Positions 1 to 8,539 are shown, counted from the stretch's first letter. The stretch is 64,000 nucleotides of DNA from Rhizobium lentis (GCF_014200175.1 NZ_JACHBD010000008.1:1-64000), one strand, 5' to 3'. Numbers and translations are program-made. Notes: generated by a model from the sequence alone, not told the origin.

Positions 1-91
1 CGGCATCGCGCCGGGACAAAACACCCGCCTTGCCTTCAATCTCGACAAGGCCGTGTTCTTCGATCCAGACAGCCAGATGCGGATCGCGTGA
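1..91 (+). CDS. Sugar ABC transporter ATP-binding protein, C-terminal fragment
   Basis: The open frame enters from the left edge in frame 2 and stops at TGA 89-91. The last 29 residues include FNLDKAVFFDP and end in SQMRIA. This matches the end of the TOBE-type C-terminal domain of MalK/UgpC-like carbohydrate importer ATPases, where a hydrophobic FFDP stretch closes the barrel. The catalytic part lies outside the window. It converges on the GH2 gene with a 6-base gap, so the importer probably serves the same sugar locus. The call rests on a short tail, so the family is likely but the substrate is unknown. Confidence 0.6.
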   Translation, partial: GIAPGQNTRLAFNLDKAVFFDPDSQMRIA

Positions 92-97
92 TGGCTG

Positions 98-2344
98 TCA
101 GGCGGCGGACGTCACAGTGAGGGTCACCGGCGCGAAACGCGAGGAGATCGCTTCGACGGTGATCTCGCCGACCAAACCCGTCGCCTCCAGCCAGAAGCCG
201 GCGGTGCCGCCCTGCAGCGGCACATTGGCCGGGCCGACGATTTTTCCGGGTCCATGCACTTTCAGCGCAATGCTGTCGTTCATGAAGGGCAGGCGCTGGC
301 CGCATTGGTCGAGGGCGCGAATGATGACGCGGGTGCTGTCGCGTTCGCGGGCCTTCAGCGTGTGGCTGTCGGCGACGATTTCCAGCGTCGTCGGCAGCGG
401 ATCGGCGGCAAACGTCAGGCTCGCCGCCGGCTCGCCGCCGATATAACCGGTCAAGGTGCCGTCGATCCATTCCAGACCCCAGGTGCCGAGCTCGTCGGCG
501 GTGAAGTGGCGATGATCGAGCACGACGGGCGGATGCGGCAGATGCGGATAATTCTCGCGGTCCGGGCCGATGCGCTTGCTGAGCCCGCCATATTGCAGTT
601 CCACCTCGTCGCAATTGGTCAGGATGATCAGCGGCAGCACGCCGCCGATATTGCGCTCGCCGCGCGCCCAGAAGGTCACCGGCTTCATGACGATCTCGTC
701 GGATGGATCGCACTGGCTGATATAAGCATAGGCCGCGAATTTCGGCTCGCGGAACATATCCATCACGCCGTGATAGCAGATGCGGTCGCCGGAGCCGAAA
801 TCCTTGTGGGTGTTGTAATCGAACATGCACCAGCCGATCGCGCCCGAGATATCGGGGTCGCCATAGGCGGCATTCAGCACCTCCAGGTGACGGCGCACAT
901 GCTCGGCCTGGCGCTGCTCCTGGTCATAGATTTTCGTCGGGTGCATGTGGCCGTTGAACTCGGTGATGAGATACGGCACCTTCCGGGACAGACCGGTATT
1001 TTCCTCTTGGCGGCGCAATGCGGTGCGCGGGCGATTGGCGCCCGGCAGTTCCTCGTTGCCGAGGATGAAGTCGTTCATCGTATACACGTCTTCGAGCAGC
1101 TCGCTCTCGGTGATGTAACGCACGCCGCCGGTCTGGCGGGTGCTGTCGAGCTCACGGGCAAGGCGATTCGTCTCTGTGTAAAAATCGTGATTATCTTGGG
1201 ACTCGTTGATGCGCACGCCCCAGATGATGATCGAGGGATGGTTCCAGTCGCGCTCGATCATGCGGCGGACGTTCTCGATCGATTCCTTCTGCCAGTCGAC
1301 ATCGCCGATATGCTGCCAGCCGGGGATCTCCTCGAACACCAGCAGGCCGATCGCATCACAGCGGTCGAGGAACCATTTCGACTGCGGATAATGCGAGGTG
1401 CGGACGATATTGCACTTCAGCACGCTCTTCATGATGTCGGCGTCGCGTTCCTGGGCGGAGCGGCCGGCGGCATAACCGACATAGGGGAAGGACTGGTGGC
1501 GGTTGAGGCCGCGCAGCTTCAGCGGCTTGCCGTTCAAGAGGAAGCCTTCCGGCGTGAACTTGGCGGTGCGGAAGCCGAAGCGGCTGGAGACACGGTCGGA
1601 GCCGTGCTCGGTCCGGAGTTCGACGGTGACTTCGTAGAGCGTGGGATCGGTGATATCCCAAAGGGTAATGCCGGTGAGGCCGCCGAAGGAAAGCCTTGTG
1701 CGGTCGCCGATCGTCTCGGTTGCTGCGGTGGCGATCACCGTGCCGTCAACCTGCTTCAGCGTGGCGGTGACGGTCGCCGAAAAGCTGCGGCCCTCGGGAT
1801 TGGCGATATCGACGCGGATGGTTGCCGATTTCTCCGGAGCGAGAACGTCCGCGGTTTCGATCTTGAGATTGCGGATCGACACCGGATCGGTGACCTTCAG
1901 CCAGACGTCGCGGTAGATCCCGGCATAGGTCAGATAATCGATGCGGCCGCCGAAGGGCGGGACCTCAGGGTTTTCGCTGCCGTCGATCTTGACGGTCACG
2001 AGGTTCTCGCCCTTGACGAGCCTGCCGGTGAGGCGGGCCTCGAAGGGGGTGTAGCCGTCCTTGTGGGCGATGATCTCTTCGCCGTTCAGATAGACGACGC
2101 TGTCGGCCATGGCGGCGTCGAAAACGAGCCAAACCTCACGGCCCTCGAATTCGGGCAGCCAGCGCAGCACTTTCTGATAGGTGAAGGCGCGCTGATAGCT
2201 TTTCTCGTCGAAATAATTGAACGGTAGTTCGACGGCGGTATGGGGCAGGCTGACCGACTTGGCGGCGTCGAAGGTTTCGAGCAGACGCTGTCCGAAGCCC
2301 TCATGGAAACTCCAGCCTTCGTTGAAGGAAACAACGGAACGCAT
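98..2344 (-). CDS. Glycoside hydrolase family 2 protein (beta-galactosidase/beta-glucuronidase type)
   Basis: A 748-residue GH2 enzyme that hydrolyses a terminal beta-glycoside. The N-terminal jelly-roll sugar-binding domain (about 1-155) carries the GIYRDVWL signature. An immunoglobulin-like domain follows (about 155-260), then the TIM barrel. The acid/base Glu381 lies in the RINES motif after IIIWG, and the nucleophile is Glu462 in LITEFNGH. The C-terminal 170 residues form an extra beta domain seen in many GH2 proteins. There is no signal peptide, so it should act in the cytoplasm on imported oligosaccharides. It is the last gene of the leftward cluster with the SMP-30 lactonase, SDR and PhyH genes, separated from the lactonase by 254 bases of repeat-rich spacer. 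Galactosidase is favoured over glucuronidase only by the nearby galactonate dehydratase. Confidence 0.85.
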   Translation of the reverse strand: MRSVVSFNEGWSFHEGFGQRLLETFDAAKSVSLPHTAVELPFNYFDEKSYQRAFTYQKVLRWLPEFEGREVWLVFDAAMADSVVYLNGEEIIAHKDGYTPFEARLTGRLVKGENLVTVKIDGSENPEVPPFGGRIDYLTYAGIYRDVWLKVTDPVSIRNLKIETADVLAPEKSATIRVDIANPEGRSFSATVTATLKQVDGTVIATAATETIGDRTRLSFGGLTGITLWDITDPTLYEVTVELRTEHGSDRVSSRFGFRTAKFTPEGFLLNGKPLKLRGLNRHQSFPYVGYAAGRSAQERDADIMKSVLKCNIVRTSHYPQSKWFLDRCDAIGLLVFEEIPGWQHIGDVDWQKESIENVRRMIERDWNHPSIIIWGVRINESQDNHDFYTETNRLARELDSTRQTGGVRYITESELLEDVYTMNDFILGNEELPGANRPRTALRRQEENTGLSRKVPYLITEFNGHMHPTKIYDQEQRQAEHVRRHLEVLNAAYGDPDISGAIGWCMFDYNTHKDFGSGDRICYHGVMDMFREPKFAAYAYISQCDPSDEIVMKPVTFWARGERNIGGVLPLIILTNCDEVELQYGGLSKRIGPDRENYPHLPHPPVVLDHRHFTADELGTWGLEWIDGTLTGYIGGEPAASLTFAADPLPTTLEIVADSHTLKARERDSTRVIIRALDQCGQRLPFMNDSIALKVHGPGKIVGPANVPLQGGTAGFWLEATGLVGEITVEAISSRFAPVTLTVTSAA

Positions 2345-2450
2345 CTCAGGCTCTCCCGGTCATGGCATCAGAAGTGGTACGGCGGCCTTCGGCGCGTGAA
2401 AATCGGGTCATCGGGACATCCCTTCTTGATGCAATGGATGTGCGGGCTGC

Positions 2451-2580
2451 CAGAACAGGATGTTATCCGAAAATCGCTCACAGGTTTCGGCATCATGCTC
2501 TGAAGCACGCACATCGAATCTCATTCGTGAGACGCGCTTTAGCTTTTTTTATGCAAGTCGTCATCCCGGAACGGTGTTCT
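2451..2580. repeat. Rhizobial intergenic mosaic repeat (two modules)
   Basis: The spacer upstream of the GH2 gene holds one module at 2451-2507, beginning CAGAACAGGATG and ending CATCATGCTCTGA. Its inner arms CCGAAAATCG and GGTTTCGGC can fold back. A second module follows at about 2520-2580, with a T-rich run and ATGCAAGTCGTCATCCCGG. The first module shares its outer ends and core with the repeat at 56164-56279 but lacks about 70 central bases. This fits rhizobial mosaic (RIME-like) elements, which are known from many intergenic spacers. No gene is seen here. Confidence 0.7.
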
Positions 2581-2598
2581 TCAACCCGGTCCTGATTC

Positions 2599-3510
2599 TC
2601 ACGGAAATTGCGCGCCGTTGGTCTTCGTGTAGATCGAATAGACCGAGCGCGTCGCGGTGATGAAGAGCCGGTTTTTCTTGGGGCCGCCAAAGGTGAGATT
2701 GGACACCGTCTGCGGCACCTTGATCTTGCCGAGCAGCGTGCCATCGGGCGCGAAGCAATGCACGCCATCCCCCGCGCTCGTCCAGAGGTTGCCACTGACA
2801 TCAAAGCGGAAGCCGTCGGGATTGCCGACATCGAGGCTGCAGAAATAGCGGCTGTTCGTGAGCCTTCGGCCGTCGACGACGTCGAAAACTCTTATATGGC
2901 GTGGCACGTCATGTTTTGCCGAGCCGGAATCGGCAATGTAGAGCTTCGTCTCGTCGGGCGAGAAGGCAAGGCCGTTCGGCTGGATGAAGTCCTCGACGAC
3001 GGCCTCGATCGCGCCGCTTGAAGGATCGATCCGATAGACGTTGCGGGTCGGCTGCTCGGACTCGGCCTTGTGCCCTTCGTAGTCCGACAGGATGCCGTAG
3101 GTCGGATCGGTGAACCAGATCGAACCGTCGGAACGGACGACGACGTCGTTCGGCGAGTTCAGCCGTTTGCCTTTGTAGCTGTCGGCAAGAACGGTGATGC
3201 TACCATCCGTCTCGGTGCGGGTGACGCGGCGGCCGCCATGTTCGCAGGAGATAAGCCGGCCCTGCCGGTCGCGGGTGTTGCCGTTGACGTAATTGGAGGG
3301 CGAGCGGAAGACCGAGACCGTGCCGTCGGGCGTCCAGCGCATCATGCGTTCGTTCGGTATATCGCTCCAGAGCAGGCAGTTGAGGTCGGAAAACCAGACC
3401 GGGCCTTCCGTCCAGCGGCAGCCGCCATAGAGTTCCTCGAGCGCGGCGCTGCCGATGACCAGAGCGCCGAAACGTTCATCGCGGATGTCATAAAGCGGAT
3501 TGTCGGCCAC
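2599..3510 (-). CDS. SMP-30/gluconolactonase-family sugar lactonase
   Basis: A 303-residue six-bladed beta-propeller of the SMP-30/LRE family, which opens sugar lactones with a bound divalent metal. Expected metal ligands are visible: the Glu of TEGPVW near residue 35, the Asn of NSPNDVV near 120, and the Asp of FSPDETKLY near 185. Other family marks are SIWFTDPTYG and QPNGLAFSPD. The start is GTG with GGAGGAACT just upstream, so the ATG-only alternatives are not needed. It lies between the SDR gene (93-base gap) and the GH2 gene. With an upstream sugar dehydrogenase it would convert the lactone to the aldonate. Galactonolactone is the suggested substrate from context only. Confidence 0.85.
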   Translation of the reverse strand: MADNPLYDIRDERFGALVIGSAALEELYGGCRWTEGPVWFSDLNCLLWSDIPNERMMRWTPDGTVSVFRSPSNYVNGNTRDRQGRLISCEHGGRRVTRTETDGSITVLADSYKGKRLNSPNDVVVRSDGSIWFTDPTYGILSDYEGHKAESEQPTRNVYRIDPSSGAIEAVVEDFIQPNGLAFSPDETKLYIADSGSAKHDVPRHIRVFDVVDGRRLTNSRYFCSLDVGNPDGFRFDVSGNLWTSAGDGVHCFAPDGTLLGKIKVPQTVSNLTFGGPKKNRLFITATRSVYSIYTKTNGAQFP

Positions 3511-3603
3511 GCCAGTTCCTCCCTGAATGCTGCCGCTCTTTTCCTAGCGACAAATGCCGGAAGGTGCCAGAGCCCGGCGAGTGGAAATGCCGGGTCCGGT
3601 TTT

Positions 3604-4425
3604 TCAGAGGGCGGCGACCGGATGCGGCGAGCCGTCGTAAGCACCCCAGATCGACTGGTCGAAGCAGATGACCGAGCCGGTCATCAGCCCGGATTCGGCC
3701 GACGACAGGTAAGCACAGGCGCGCGCCACCTCATGCGGATCGACGAGGCGGCCGAAGGGCTGGTTGGCGGCCGCCTTTTCCAGCCAGTCGGCGGGGGCAT
3801 CGTGATATTCGCGCTGGATGCGGTCCTCGCCTTCCGACGCCATCCAGCCGATATTGAGGCCGTTGACGCGGATTCGATTGCGCAAGAGCGCATAGGCGGT
3901 GTTCTTCGTCAGCGTTTCCAACGCGCCCTTGGAGGCGCAGTAGGCGGCGATGAAGGGCTGGCCGGCTTTGGCGGACATCGAGCCGATATTGACGATGGTG
4001 CCTTCGGTCTTTTCGCGGCGCATGACCTTCACCGTCTCCTGCATCAGGAAAAACGGCCCGCGCACATTGACGGCGAACATGGCGTCGAAGAGTTCAGGAC
4101 TGGTATCGAGGATGGTACCGCGATCGGTGATGGCGGCGGCATTGACCAGCGCGTCGACCCGGCCGAAGGCCTCGTCGCAGACGTGAACGACATTCCGCGC
4201 GTCCTCGACCTTTCCGAGGTCGGCCTTGACATAGACGACCCGCGCTCCGGTGGCGGCGGAAATCTCTGCGGCCCGCGCCTTGCCTTTGGCTTCGTTGCGC
4301 CCGCAGATGACGATGCCTGCCGCGCCGCGTTCGGCAAAGAGCCGGGCAATGGTGGCGCCCAAGCCTTGCGTGCCGCCGGTGACGATGGCGATCTTGCCGT
4401 CGATGCGGCCGTGGTCTGTGCTCAT
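3604..4425 (-). CDS. SDR-family NAD(P)-dependent oxidoreductase
   Basis: A 273-residue classical short-chain dehydrogenase. The Rossmann nucleotide loop GGTQGLG lies near residues 17-23, NAAAI near 96, the catalytic Ser in NIGSMS near 148, and Tyr/Lys in YCASK near 161-165. The C-terminus ends in a substrate loop. The start ATG follows GGAGGAACCCC. It sits between the PhyH gene and the lactonase on the same strand. A role as the aldose dehydrogenase that makes the lactone substrate is plausible, but SDR specificity cannot be read from sequence. Oxidation of a polyol or of the product of the neighbouring dioxygenase is equally possible. Confidence 0.85.
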   Translation of the reverse strand: MSTDHGRIDGKIAIVTGGTQGLGATIARLFAERGAAGIVICGRNEAKGKARAAEISAATGARVVYVKADLGKVEDARNVVHVCDEAFGRVDALVNAAAITDRGTILDTSPELFDAMFAVNVRGPFFLMQETVKVMRREKTEGTIVNIGSMSAKAGQPFIAAYCASKGALETLTKNTAYALLRNRIRVNGLNIGWMASEGEDRIQREYHDAPADWLEKAAANQPFGRLVDPHEVARACAYLSSAESGLMTGSVICFDQSIWGAYDGSPHPVAAL

Positions 4426-4496
4426 GGGGTTCCTCCTTGGTGGTGATGCACGAATGGCCTCCGCGGGTACGGGAGGCGGTTATGTCAACGTGTTTG

Positions 4497-4617
4497 GCCC
4501 CCTCAACCGGCTGCCGCCACCTTCTCCCCGAGGGGAGAAGGGATATGCCGCGCCGTCTGTTTTCCCCTTCTCCCCTCGGGGGGAAGGTGCCCGTAGGGCG
4601 GATGAGGGGGCTCCAGT
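4497..4617. repeat. RIME-like palindromic repeat, copy 1
   Basis: Two successive hairpins lie between the PhyH and SDR genes. The first has arms CCTTCTCCCC and GGGGAGAAGG, the second CTTCTCCCCTC and a GGGGGGAAGG arm. They are framed by CCCCCTCA at the left and TGAGGGGG at the right, so the whole unit is an inverted repeat. The same unit recurs at 63602-63722. It fits the rhizobium-specific intergenic mosaic element class. It lies inside a probable transcription unit and would be copied into mRNA. Confidence 0.8.
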
Positions 4618-4625
4618 CTACAAGT

Positions 4626-5813
4626 TCAGCTCAGCTTCTTCCGCGCCTGCTCTGCAAGCGCTGCCGCAAAGGCTTCGTCGCTCCAGCCTTCCTTCAATGC
4701 CTCGTGCATCAGCTGTGCCTGCGTCTTCGGCGCCAGGCCGCCGAGCGGCGGGTCGCGATCGAGATTGGTGGGGAAGGAATAGCCTTCGGCACAGGCGGCG
4801 ACGGCGTTGGCGATTTCATCGGGGGAGAGCCTGCCCTGCAAGGTCTTCAGAGCGGGAAAGAGCTTGGCGCTCATTCTTTCGCGGTTGACGGTTTCCATGG
4901 CCCGGCCGAAGGCCGAGGAAACCTGCAGCAGGTTGGCGACGCGCTTGATATCGGCCGAGCGATTGGTGCCGGCAGCGTGAAAGAGTGCGGGGTTGAAGAA
5001 CACAACGTCGCCTTTTTCGAGCGGCAGCTGCACATGGTTGGCGTCGAAATAATCCCGGAACTCCTGCCGTTTGAGCGCAAGATAACCTGGCACATAGGTC
5101 TGGCTATGCGGCAGGAAGAGCGTCGGGCCGCTTTCGAGCGGCATGTCGCAATGGGCGACCGCACCCTGCAGCGTCAATACCGGCGAGAGTCGGTGCACAT
5201 GCGCCGGAAACTGCTCGATCACCTGAGACGACTGGAAGCCGAGATGGTAGTCGCGATGCGCCGACTGTGCCGCGCCGCCCGGATTGACGCGGTTGACCTG
5301 CGCCGTCATCTGGTAGCTTGGGCCCAGCCAGGCTTCGCTTGCCAGCGCGATGATGGCATTGCCGTAATAATCGGCAAAATTTTCCGGATCGGCGAGGCAA
5401 TGTTTTTCCAGCGAATTCCAGATGCGGTCGTTGGCGCCGGGCTTGGCGAAGTGATCGCCGCCGCCGGTCGAGGTGCGATGCTGCTCCTCAATGATGGCGT
5501 CGAAGATCGCGCTGGCGCGGTCGATGACGCCGGTATCCTCGTAAGCATGTTTGAATACGACCACGCCGGGGCCTTCGCCCAAGGCTTCGCAGATTTCAGC
5601 CCGCACGGCGCGTTTGTCTTCTACCGTCGCGACCGCCGTCACCTTGCGGCTGTCATAGATCAGGATGTTCTTCTCGACAGCGGACGCGGTGGGATAGTCG
5701 GCAAGCACGGTCGTCTTTTCCGCCAGGTGGCGAAAATCGGCAAGATCGCAGGCGTCTTCGGAAAGCCAAACACGGTCGGCGCGCATTTTCCTGACGTTGT
5801 CGGTTTTCATCAT
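4626..5813 (-). CDS. Phytanoyl-CoA dioxygenase (PhyH)-family Fe(II)/2-oxoglutarate oxygenase
   Basis: A 395-residue member of the PhyH fold. The iron triad is visible: HxD as His186-Arg-Asp188 (in SAHRDYH) and distal His279 in FFNPALFHAAGTN, followed by arginines near 285-291 suited to bind 2-oxoglutarate. The PALFHAAG block is typical of the family. The start ATG is preceded by GGAGGAGCCC. It is the first gene of the leftward cluster leading through the SDR and lactonase to GH2. PhyH homologues in bacterial sugar loci are poorly characterised, and hydroxylation or oxidation of a sugar-derived or small organic substrate is only inferred. Its place as lead gene suggests it belongs to the pathway. 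Confidence 0.8.
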   Translation of the reverse strand: MMKTDNVRKMRADRVWLSEDACDLADFRHLAEKTTVLADYPTASAVEKNILIYDSRKVTAVATVEDKRAVRAEICEALGEGPGVVVFKHAYEDTGVIDRASAIFDAIIEEQHRTSTGGGDHFAKPGANDRIWNSLEKHCLADPENFADYYGNAIIALASEAWLGPSYQMTAQVNRVNPGGAAQSAHRDYHLGFQSSQVIEQFPAHVHRLSPVLTLQGAVAHCDMPLESGPTLFLPHSQTYVPGYLALKRQEFRDYFDANHVQLPLEKGDVVFFNPALFHAAGTNRSADIKRVANLLQVSSAFGRAMETVNRERMSAKLFPALKTLQGRLSPDEIANAVAACAEGYSFPTNLDRDPPLGGLAPKTQAQLMHEALKEGWSDEAFAAALAEQARKKLS

Positions 5814-5905
5814 GGGCTCCTCCCTCTTCCGATGGAGGCACTATACGCCGCGATGCGCGGTGATATAGATCAGCAATCCATCAAAAAACCATCAGAAGGA
5901 TTCCT

Positions 5906-6028
5906 ATGGCGCATGTTTTTCTCGTCAAGGAGATCGCCTTCGCTGGAAGTCATTACGCCCTACACTATGCCGGTAGGCGGTTGAGCCAATTGGCTTTCCC
6001 TCGAAGCCGAATTTGGGCTACAGCTTAG
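5906..6028 (+). pseudogene. Possible relic of a LacI-type regulator (40-codon ORF)
   Basis: A short frame starts at ATG 5906 behind a good ribosome site (AGAAGGA, 5 bases spacing). It opens with MAHVFLVKEIAF, which I recognise as the usual N-terminus of a group of rhizobial LacI-type regulators, where it is normally followed by a QAG-helix-turn-helix. Here homology stops after about 14 codons and the frame ends at TAG 6026. The rest of a regulator is absent, because the next gene is a cyclase. The simplest reading is an internal deletion that left the start of the gene. It could instead be a real small protein or chance. The family match is from memory and was not searched. Confidence 0.4.
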
Positions 6029-6049
6029 GCAGCAGCGAAGGTGAGCGCC

Positions 6050-7267
6050 ATGGATTACAGCGACGTCAGCACGATTGCGGCCTGGGTTACGGAACAGGGG
6101 CTGAAGGGCGTTTCTGAAGCAGAGCTGATGACCGGTTTTTGCGCGGCCTGCCGCAAGGCCGGCCTGCCGCTCGACCGCGGCCTGGCGCTGATGGATACGC
6201 TGCACCCCGTGCATGAAGGCCGTGCCTTCCGCTGGGACAGCGTGGAGGAGATCGAAGTCGAATTCGAGTATGGTCCGACGATCTCGGGCGAAGCGGCGGC
6301 GAATTGGCAGCGCTCGGCCTTCTATCATCTCTGGTCGGGCAACGAGCGGGAGGTGCGCCGACGCCTGGGCTTTGGCGATCCGATCGATTTCGCCATGCTC
6401 GACAAGATTGCGGAAGCCGGCCACACGGATTTCGTGGCGATGATGCATCGTTTCAGCGAAGCCGGCACGATCGGCGAAATGGATTGCTTTTTCTCGCATT
6501 TCGCAACCAAACACCCGCAAGGTTTTTCCGATCATGATCTTGCCATCCTGCGCAAGCTGGTGCCGGTTCTCGGATTGGCGATCAAATGCATTGCGCTTGG
6601 ACGCATCGCCCGCACCATCGCGGAAGTCTATCTCGGCGAGGACGCGGCGCGCCAGGTGATGGAAGGCAAGATCAGCCGCGGCAAGTCGGAGCGGATTTCG
6701 GCGGCGCTCTGGTTTTCCGATCTGTTGAACTACACCAAGATTTCCGACCGTGTGCCGCCGGAGGAAATCATCCCGCTGCTCAACGATTACAGCGAGGTGG
6801 CGATCTCTGCGATCCATGAGGCGGGCGGCAACGTCCTGAAACTGATCGGCGACGGCGTGCTCGCCATTTTCAAGGGCGAGGTGCCGGCGGAGACTTGCCG
6901 TGCAGCGCTCAGCGCCGAATCGCTGCTGCGGGAGAAGCTCGTCACCCTGAATGCCGCGCGCGCGGCTGACAGCAGGCCGACGACGGATGTCTATATCGGC
7001 TTGCATATCGGCGATGTCTTCTACGGCAATATCGGCAGCCAGAACCGGCTGGATTTCACAGTGATCGGTCCGGCCGTCAACGAGGTCAGCCGGATTGCCT
7101 CCATGTGCCGTTCGGTCGATCTCAACCTGTTGATCTCCTCCGATTTTGCTGCGGCCATTCCAGAGGAAGAGCGCGCCGCGCTCGCCTGCGTCGGGCGCTA
7201 CGCGTTGCGCGGGGTGCAGCGCGCACAGGAACTCTACACCTTGGACAGTGCGCGGCTTGCCGACTGA
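6050..7267 (+). CDS. Class III adenylate/guanylate cyclase domain protein
   Basis: A protein of 405 residues from ATG 6050. GTG 6041 would add three residues, but it sits on top of the ribosome site, so ATG is preferred. The N-terminal 200 residues contain no motif I can name. The C-terminal half is a class III nucleotide cyclase: metal Asp224 in WFSDLLNYT, metal Asp268 in LIGDGVLAIF, and the late helix DFTVIGPAVNEVSRI. It probably makes cAMP, as many rhizobial CyaA-like proteins do, with the N-terminal half as a sensor. No membrane segment is seen. It stands alone between the PhyH cluster and a convergent SDR gene. Confidence 0.8.
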   Translation: MDYSDVSTIAAWVTEQGLKGVSEAELMTGFCAACRKAGLPLDRGLALMDTLHPVHEGRAFRWDSVEEIEVEFEYGPTISGEAAANWQRSAFYHLWSGNEREVRRRLGFGDPIDFAMLDKIAEAGHTDFVAMMHRFSEAGTIGEMDCFFSHFATKHPQGFSDHDLAILRKLVPVLGLAIKCIALGRIARTIAEVYLGEDAARQVMEGKISRGKSERISAALWFSDLLNYTKISDRVPPEEIIPLLNDYSEVAISAIHEAGGNVLKLIGDGVLAIFKGEVPAETCRAALSAESLLREKLVTLNAARAADSRPTTDVYIGLHIGDVFYGNIGSQNRLDFTVIGPAVNEVSRIASMCRSVDLNLLISSDFAAAIPEEERAALACVGRYALRGVQRAQELYTLDSARLAD

Positions 7268-7285
7268 TCGTCTGACGACGCGCGG

Positions 7286-8065
7286 CTATCGCAGCAGGCC
7301 CTGGCCGCCGTCGATCCAGATCGGGGTGCCGGTAATGTGCCGGGCGCGCTCGGAGGCGAGGAAGAGGATGGTCTCGGCGACATCCTCGCTCTTGCCCGCC
7401 TTGCCGCCTGCGATCGGAATATCGCCTTCCGGCCAGATGACCGGAACCTCGGTTTCTTCACGACCACGACTGGCGGTATTGGTGTTGATATTTGTTTCGA
7501 TCTCGCCGGGGCAGACGGCATTGACGCGGATGCCGTGCCGTCCGAGTTCCAAAGCGAGCTGCTGGACCATCGCGACCTGGCCGGCCTTGGTGGCGGTATA
7601 GGCAGTGGCGCCCGGCGTGGTGAAGGTGCGGGTGCCGTTGATCGAGGAGACGACGATAATCGAGCCGCCGTGACGCTTCAAATGCGGAACCGTCAGATGC
7701 AGTGTCAGATAGGTGCCGCGCAGGTTGACGGCGATCGTCTTATCCCACTCGTCCGGCTTCAGATCGTCGATCGGTGCCCAGACGCCGTTGATCCCGGCAT
7801 TGGCGACGACGATGTCCAGGCCCTCGAAGGTATCCGTAAGTTTCTGCACCGCGGCTCGCATTTGAGCCTCGTCGCTGGTATCGGCCGTCAGCGCGATCGT
7901 GTCGCCGCCGAGCGCTGTGATCTCGGCGCAGGTCTTTTCGACTTCGTCTGCCGTCCGGCTCAAAGCAGCGACCGCCGCTCCCTCGGCAGCGAGTTTCAAC
8001 GCGGCTGCCTTGCCGATGCCGGAGCCGGCGCCGGTTACCAACGCGATCTTTCCCTTCAGCTCCAT
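7286..8065 (-). CDS. SDR-family oxidoreductase
   Basis: A 259-residue short-chain dehydrogenase starting at MELKGKIALVTG. An in-frame start further out at 8098 is rejected because AAGGAG lies 7 bases before ATG 8065. Motifs are GAGSGIG for the cofactor, NAGING, the catalytic Ser in VVSSING, and YTATK for Tyr/Lys. It is 18 bases from the cyclase stop in convergent orientation and 78 bases downstream of the DoxX gene, so it is probably co-transcribed with that gene. Substrate is unknown. A sugar or polyol is suggested by the neighbouring dgoD locus, but a terminator separates it from dgoD. Confidence 0.85.
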   Translation of the reverse strand: MELKGKIALVTGAGSGIGKAAALKLAAEGAAVAALSRTADEVEKTCAEITALGGDTIALTADTSDEAQMRAAVQKLTDTFEGLDIVVANAGINGVWAPIDDLKPDEWDKTIAVNLRGTYLTLHLTVPHLKRHGGSIIVVSSINGTRTFTTPGATAYTATKAGQVAMVQQLALELGRHGIRVNAVCPGEIETNINTNTASRGREETEVPVIWPEGDIPIAGGKAGKSEDVAETILFLASERARHITGTPIWIDGGQGLLR

Positions 8066-8143
8066 GGACGCTCTCCTTGAGGTTCCGCCGTATGCCAATG
8101 TCCGGCGCGGCAGTTGGTTCCGGAAGGAGAGCTGGTTGTCACG

Positions 8144-8539
8144 CTATCTGAGAAGCGTTTGCTTGAGGGCCCATCTCTCCGGCCCATGGACGGCGGCGAA
8201 GAGCAGGCCGGCGAGGAAGGTGAAGTGATCGACGAAGAAGCCGAATTCGGCCTGGTTCTGCTGCCAATGAGACGGTCCGTGGAAGGCAAAGGCGAGGAAG
8301 ATCACGTAGATGCCTGCGAGCAGGCTGGCTTCGGCAAAGAAGGCCCCGGAGATGAAGGCGAGCGCCAGCGCGATCTCGAAGAAGGCCGCGACCCAGGTCA
8401 GGAATGTCGCCATCGGAAAACCGGCGGCGGTGATATAGCCCGCCGTCGCGCCAATATCGGCGAATTTGAAGCCGGCGGCCATGAAGAAGATGAAGCTGAA
8501 GATGACGCGGGCGACGATGATTGCGATTGCTCTGGCCAT
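8144..8539 (-). CDS. DoxX-like small membrane protein
   Basis: A 131-residue protein with about four hydrophobic segments, including VARVIFSFIFFMAAGFKF near the N-terminus and a late HFTFLAGLLFAAVHG. The pattern fits DoxX/DoxD-like inner-membrane proteins. The start ATG 8539 has GAGGAG about 7 bases upstream. A longer frame reaching 8932 overlaps dgoD and is not used. The PSHWQQNQAEFGFF segment between the last helices is typical of a DoxX subgroup. It precedes the SDR gene on the same strand. The family has no settled function beyond membrane redox links in some members. Confidence 0.75.
   Translation of the reverse strand: MARAIAIIVARVIFSFIFFMAAGFKFADIGATAGYITAAGFPMATFLTWVAAFFEIALALAFISGAFFAEASLLAGIYVIFLAFAFHGPSHWQQNQAEFGFFVDHFTFLAGLLFAAVHGPERWALKQTLLR

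Noticed and set aside
254..2227. Long plus-strand frame opposite the GH2 gene
   Set aside because: It is the antisense shadow of a gene with complete GH2 catalytic motifs. Its translation has no family pattern and is rich in codon-bias artefacts.
3070..4446. Plus-strand frame opposite the lactonase and SDR genes
   Set aside because: It spans two real minus-strand genes and their spacer, with no ribosome site or recognisable domain.
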